From: Rhodobacteraceae bacterium S2214
GTDB lineage: Bacteria > Pseudomonadota > Alphaproteobacteria > Rhodobacterales > Rhodobacteraceae
Assembly: GCA_025141675.1 (NCBI GenBank)
Contig: CP081161.1
Span: 3,387,501 to 3,451,500, forward strand
Direction of reading: 5' to 3'
DNA: 64,000 bases
Part shown: positions 61,307 to 64,000 of the stretch, one piece after another
How the letters are laid out: every line of letters starts with the position of its first letter
How positions within the stretch are numbered: position 1 is the stretch's first letter
Program-made: the position numbers and the translations under genes
The notes under the pieces: generated by a model
Database searches by the model: none
Told to the model about the DNA's origin: nothing
Seen by the model: the letters and a program-made list of their open reading frames with translations, nothing else

Positions 61307-62287
61307 GTGAGCAAACAAGACTTAGAACTAGTATCGGTAACGAAACGTTACGGCACAACGATCGCCGTTGACGCGATTAATTATCGCTTCAAAGCTGATA
61401 GCTACACTTGCCTGTTGGGGCCTTCTGGCTGCGGAAAGTCATCCACTCTGCGGATGATCGCAGGCCATGAAAGCGTCAGCGATGGATCGATTGTATTGGA
61501 TGGTCGCGATATTTCGCATTTGCCGCCCGCACAGCGCGGCACGGCGATGATGTTTCAGAACTACGCTTTGTTTCCGCACCTGAGTGTCTTGGACAACGTG
61601 GCCTTTAGCCTCAAGATGCAGGGGGTCGATACAGCCAAACGGCACACACAAGCCCGCGACATGCTGGATTTGGTTGACCTGACAAGCCTTGCGGATCGGT
61701 TGCCCGACCAACTGTCTGGCGGTCAACAACAACGCGTCGCGCTTGCGCGTGCATTGATCACCCGACCGCAGGTTCTGCTGCTCGATGAGCCGCTGTCAGC
61801 GCTTGATCCGTTCTTGCGTGTGCGGATGCGCGCAGAGCTGCGCAAGCTGCAAAAGGAACTGGGGATCAGCTTCATTCACGTCACCCATGGCCAAGACGAA
61901 GCGCTGGCTTTGGCGGACGATATCATCGTGATGAATGACGCGGTAATCGAACAGGCCGGGCCGGCGCGTGAGGTCTTCAACGCCCCCCAAACCCAATTTG
62001 TGGCGCAATTTATGGGCGGTCATAATGTCGTGGCCCTGCCAGACGGGCACTTTGCGATCCGCACGGATGCGGTTTCAGTCACGGCCCCCACAGCGGGCGC
62101 TGTCGAAGGAAACGTCACAGCTGTCGAATATCAGGGCACGCATGTGTCGGTATCAGCACGGATCACCGGTGAACAAGAGGTTCTGGCGCTGATCCCCGAC
62201 AGCACATTTTTTGCCAATCCACACCAGCCCGGCGACCGGATCGGTTTGCACTGGGACGCCGTCAATCAACACAAACTGATCGCATGA
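61307..62287 (+). CDS. Spermidine/putrescine-type ABC transporter ATP-binding protein (PotA-like), 326 aa
   Basis: ABC ATPase with Walker A GPSGCGKSST near residue 35, Q-loop MMFQNYALFPHLSV, signature LSGGQQQRVALARAL near 135, Walker B VLLLDEPLSALDP and the C-terminal TOBE domain (VTAVEYQGTHVSV). It is a MalK/PotA-type ATPase. I chose the GTG at 61307 (MSKQDLELVS) with GGGGG 7 to 11 nt upstream; the longer frame adds unrelated residues. First gene of the operon with the binding protein and permease. Confidence 0.9.
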   Translation: MSKQDLELVSVTKRYGTTIAVDAINYRFKADSYTCLLGPSGCGKSSTLRMIAGHESVSDGSIVLDGRDISHLPPAQRGTAMMFQNYALFPHLSVLDNVAFSLKMQGVDTAKRHTQARDMLDLVDLTSLADRLPDQLSGGQQQRVALARALITRPQVLLLDEPLSALDPFLRVRMRAELRKLQKELGISFIHVTHGQDEALALADDIIVMNDAVIEQAGPAREVFNAPQTQFVAQFMGGHNVVALPDGHFAIRTDAVSVTAPTAGAVEGNVTAVEYQGTHVSVSARITGEQEVLALIPDSTFFANPHQPGDRIGLHWDAVNQHKLIA

Positions 62288-62339
62288 ACTGCGGCGCAAA
62301 TAATTTGAACTAAAAACGAACCGACAAGGAAACTGAACA

Positions 62340-63617
62340 ATGACAAGATTCACACAACGAAATGGCCTGAGCCGACGGACGCTATTGAAAGGCGCCACTG
62401 CGGCAGTTGCAGGCTCTACCCTCGGCGCACCAATGCTTTGGGCGCAAAACATCAAGGACGTAACACTCCGCCAGTTCGGCACAGGTGTATCAAACCTCAA
62501 TGACGTTGCCACAAAAGTCAAAGAAGACCTTGGCTTCACATTGGAAATGACCGCACTGGATACCGACAGCGTGACACAACGTGCGGCAACCCAGCCGAAC
62601 AGCTTTGACATTGCCGATATCGAATACTTCATCTGTAAGAAGGTTTGGGCTGCAGGTAACCTGCAAGCCATGGATACATCCAAAATCGCTAATTACGACA
62701 AGATTGCCGGCACATTCCGCAGTGGCCTACTGACGCCGGAAAGCACCATCGCACAGGGTACAGCGCCGCACACGGTTGGCTTTACATCTGGTCCAAACGG
62801 CACCGATTTCGTTCAGGAAGAATCCGGTTGGATGACCCTGATCCCAACAATCTACAACGCCGATACGCTGGGCATCCGTCCCGACCTGATCGGCCGTCCG
62901 ATCACCAATTGGTCCGAACTGTTGAACCCTGAATTCAAGGGCAAAGCATCCATCCTTGATATCTCGTCGATCGGGATCATGGATATGGCGATGGTCGTGG
63001 AATCCATGGGTGAATACACCTACCCAGACAAAGGCAACATGACCAAAGAAGAAATCGATCTGACCATCGGCATCTTCACCGAAGCCAAGAAAAACGGTCA
63101 ATTCCGCGCTTTCTGGAAGTCGTTTGATGAAAGCGTCAACTTGATGGCATCGGGCGAAGTTGTGATCCAGTCCATGTGGTCGCCTGCGATCACAGCCGTC
63201 AAATCGCAAGGCATCCCATGCGTCTATCAACCACTTGAAGAAGGTTACCGGTCATGGGGCGGCGGTCTTGGTATTTCGGCAGCGCTGTCCGGCATCGAAC
63301 TGGAAGCAGCTTATGAATACATCAACTGGTATCTGTCTGGTTGGGTTGGTGGTTACCTGATGCGTCAGGGCTATTACTCTGCCGTGCCTGAAACGTCCAA
63401 GGCGTTCATGTCCGACGACGAATGGGGCTTCTGGTACGAAGGCAAAGCGGCCGAGGGCGATATCCTATCCCCAACAGGCGATAAGCTGGCCGGTGCAGGC
63501 GAAGTGCGCGACGGTGGGTCCTTCCTTGATCGGATGGGGTCTGTGGTTTGCTGGAATTCTGTCATGGACGAGAACCAATACATGGTCCGCAAGTGGAACG
63601 AATTTATCGCCGCTTAA
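62340..63617 (+). CDS. ABC transporter extracellular solute-binding protein (PotD-like), 425 aa
   Basis: Has a Tat-type signal peptide: twin-arginine motif LSRRTLLKG at residues 10 to 18, a hydrophobic stretch and cleavage after WAQ near 35. A family-1 polyamine-type binding fold follows, with WMTLIPTIYNADTLG near 163, WSELLNPEFKGKASILD and QSMWSPAITAVK near 280. It binds an unknown small, possibly amine-containing, solute in the periplasm. AAGGAAAC precedes the ATG by 6 nt. Followed by an intercistronic hairpin before the permease. Confidence 0.9.
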   Translation: MTRFTQRNGLSRRTLLKGATAAVAGSTLGAPMLWAQNIKDVTLRQFGTGVSNLNDVATKVKEDLGFTLEMTALDTDSVTQRAATQPNSFDIADIEYFICKKVWAAGNLQAMDTSKIANYDKIAGTFRSGLLTPESTIAQGTAPHTVGFTSGPNGTDFVQEESGWMTLIPTIYNADTLGIRPDLIGRPITNWSELLNPEFKGKASILDISSIGIMDMAMVVESMGEYTYPDKGNMTKEEIDLTIGIFTEAKKNGQFRAFWKSFDESVNLMASGEVVIQSMWSPAITAVKSQGIPCVYQPLEEGYRSWGGGLGISAALSGIELEAAYEYINWYLSGWVGGYLMRQGYYSAVPETSKAFMSDDEWGFWYEGKAAEGDILSPTGDKLAGAGEVRDGGSFLDRMGSVVCWNSVMDENQYMVRKWNEFIAA

Positions 63618-63626
63618 GCCAAATAT

Positions 63627-63653
63627 TGGGTGCGCCGCGATGTGGCGTACCCA
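63627..63653 (+). promoter_or_regulatory. Intercistronic hairpin between binding protein and permease
   Basis: GGGTGCGCC and GGCGTACCC form a 9-bp stem (one wobble) with a 7-nt loop, 10 nt after the stop codon, without a T-run. It parallels the hairpin after xylF and likely protects the binding-protein mRNA. Confidence 0.5.
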
Positions 63654-63675
63654 TTCCCCAATTTAAGAATACCTA

Positions 63676-64000
63676 ATGAAAAAATTGCGCGCCAATCCTG
63701 CTTTATCCAGTTTACTCATGGTGTCGCCATTGGCTGCCGTGTTGCTTGTTTTTCTGGTGTTGCCGATTGTTCTGATCGTGATCGTCAGTTTCTGGCGCGC
63801 CACTGAATTTTCGATCATCCCCGCGTTTGAATTTGACAACTACGCGTTCCTGTTTGGGTCGCCCGTGACTTACACGGTCTTTTTCAACACCTTCAAATAC
63901 GCCTTGATCACGTGGACCTGTACCTTGGTGCTCGGCTTCACCGTCGCCTATTATTTGGCTTTCCATATTCGCAGCCTGACATGGCAGATCGCTTTGTTCC
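63676..64000 (+). CDS. ABC transporter permease (PotB-like), N-terminal part; continues beyond the window
   Basis: ATG at 63676 opens a frame that stays open to the window end (108 residues). The first transmembrane helix is near residues 12 to 36 (AAVLLVFLVLPIVLIVIVSF), followed by a periplasmic loop (FDNYAFLFGSPVTYTVFFNT) typical of PotB/PotH-type permeases. A second helix follows (ALITWTCTLVLGFTVAYYLA). It is the third gene of the importer operon. Confidence 0.85.
   Translation, partial: MKKLRANPALSSLLMVSPLAAVLLVFLVLPIVLIVIVSFWRATEFSIIPAFEFDNYAFLFGSPVTYTVFFNTFKYALITWTCTLVLGFTVAYYLAFHIRSLTWQIALF

Noticed and set aside
1..64000. CRISPR array, rRNA genes or prophage structural genes
   Set aside because: No regularly spaced repeats, rRNA-like sequence or capsid/tail-type proteins were seen on either strand.

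Overview
The window looks like a chromosome segment of a marine alphaproteobacterium of the Rhodobacteraceae (Roseobacter group, in the style of Octadecabacter, Loktanella or Yoonia). This is inferred from the ribosomal protein S4 type, a DmdA-like gene, a CuyA/DcyD-type PLP enzyme, the alphaproteobacterial xylose operon with its ROK repressor, and several dense catabolic operons each beside its own regulator. It reads as accessory metabolism; rpsD is the only clear housekeeping gene.

Left end (1 to about 5300): tail of a likely tRNA-borne genomic island. It holds the end of a serine recombinase, two coupled small genes and a large membrane KAP-type P-loop ATPase. It closes at a tRNA 3'-end-like sequence next to two helically phased 9-bp repeats. 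From 5677 to 9309 lies a one-carbon/demethylation cluster under a MarR regulator (DmdA-like, PanB-like, Rieske oxygenase). Two of its genes are broken by single changes. Then come a PACE efflux protein, a CuyA/DcyD-like enzyme with divergent LysR, an HxlR/SnoaL pair, rpsD, a paired small DMT transporter, and a threonate/erythronate module (ltnD, otnC, otnI).

Middle (17435 to 31749): an uncharacterised four-gene catabolic operon (aldehyde dehydrogenase, luciferase-like monooxygenase, DUF1185, alpha/beta hydrolase) with a LysR gene preceded by an 11-3-11 palindrome; the complete xylFHGBA operon with divergent xylR; and an FG-GAP/ASPIC protein convergent with a di-haem peroxidase.

Catabolic block (31746 to 49309): hydantoinase A/B, an FAD oxidoreductase, an HpcH-type aldolase and a uronate-dehydrogenase-like enzyme in one operon under LysR. 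A beta-hydroxyacid dehydrogenase, a class II aldolase and a gamma-butyrobetaine-hydroxylase-like dioxygenase follow on the other strand. A third group holds an aldehyde dehydrogenase, an enolase-superfamily dehydratase and a GMC oxidoreductase, with another LysR.

Scrap zone (49310 to 54960): a decayed TniQ/TniB transposon with a recognisable end, an IS3-family 3' remnant that truncates its neighbours, orphan genes and non-coding DNA.

Right end: a compact, well-preserved four-gene operon (54963 to 58036) of an N-formylglutamate-amidohydrolase-fold enzyme, a GCS2 carboxylate-amine ligase, an Fe(II)/2OG dioxygenase and a DUF2000 protein. I do not recognise this combination, and it is the best candidate for an undescribed system. 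It is followed by a serine hydrolase gene flanked by degenerate repeats and by the start of a GntR-controlled polyamine-type ABC importer that runs off the window.
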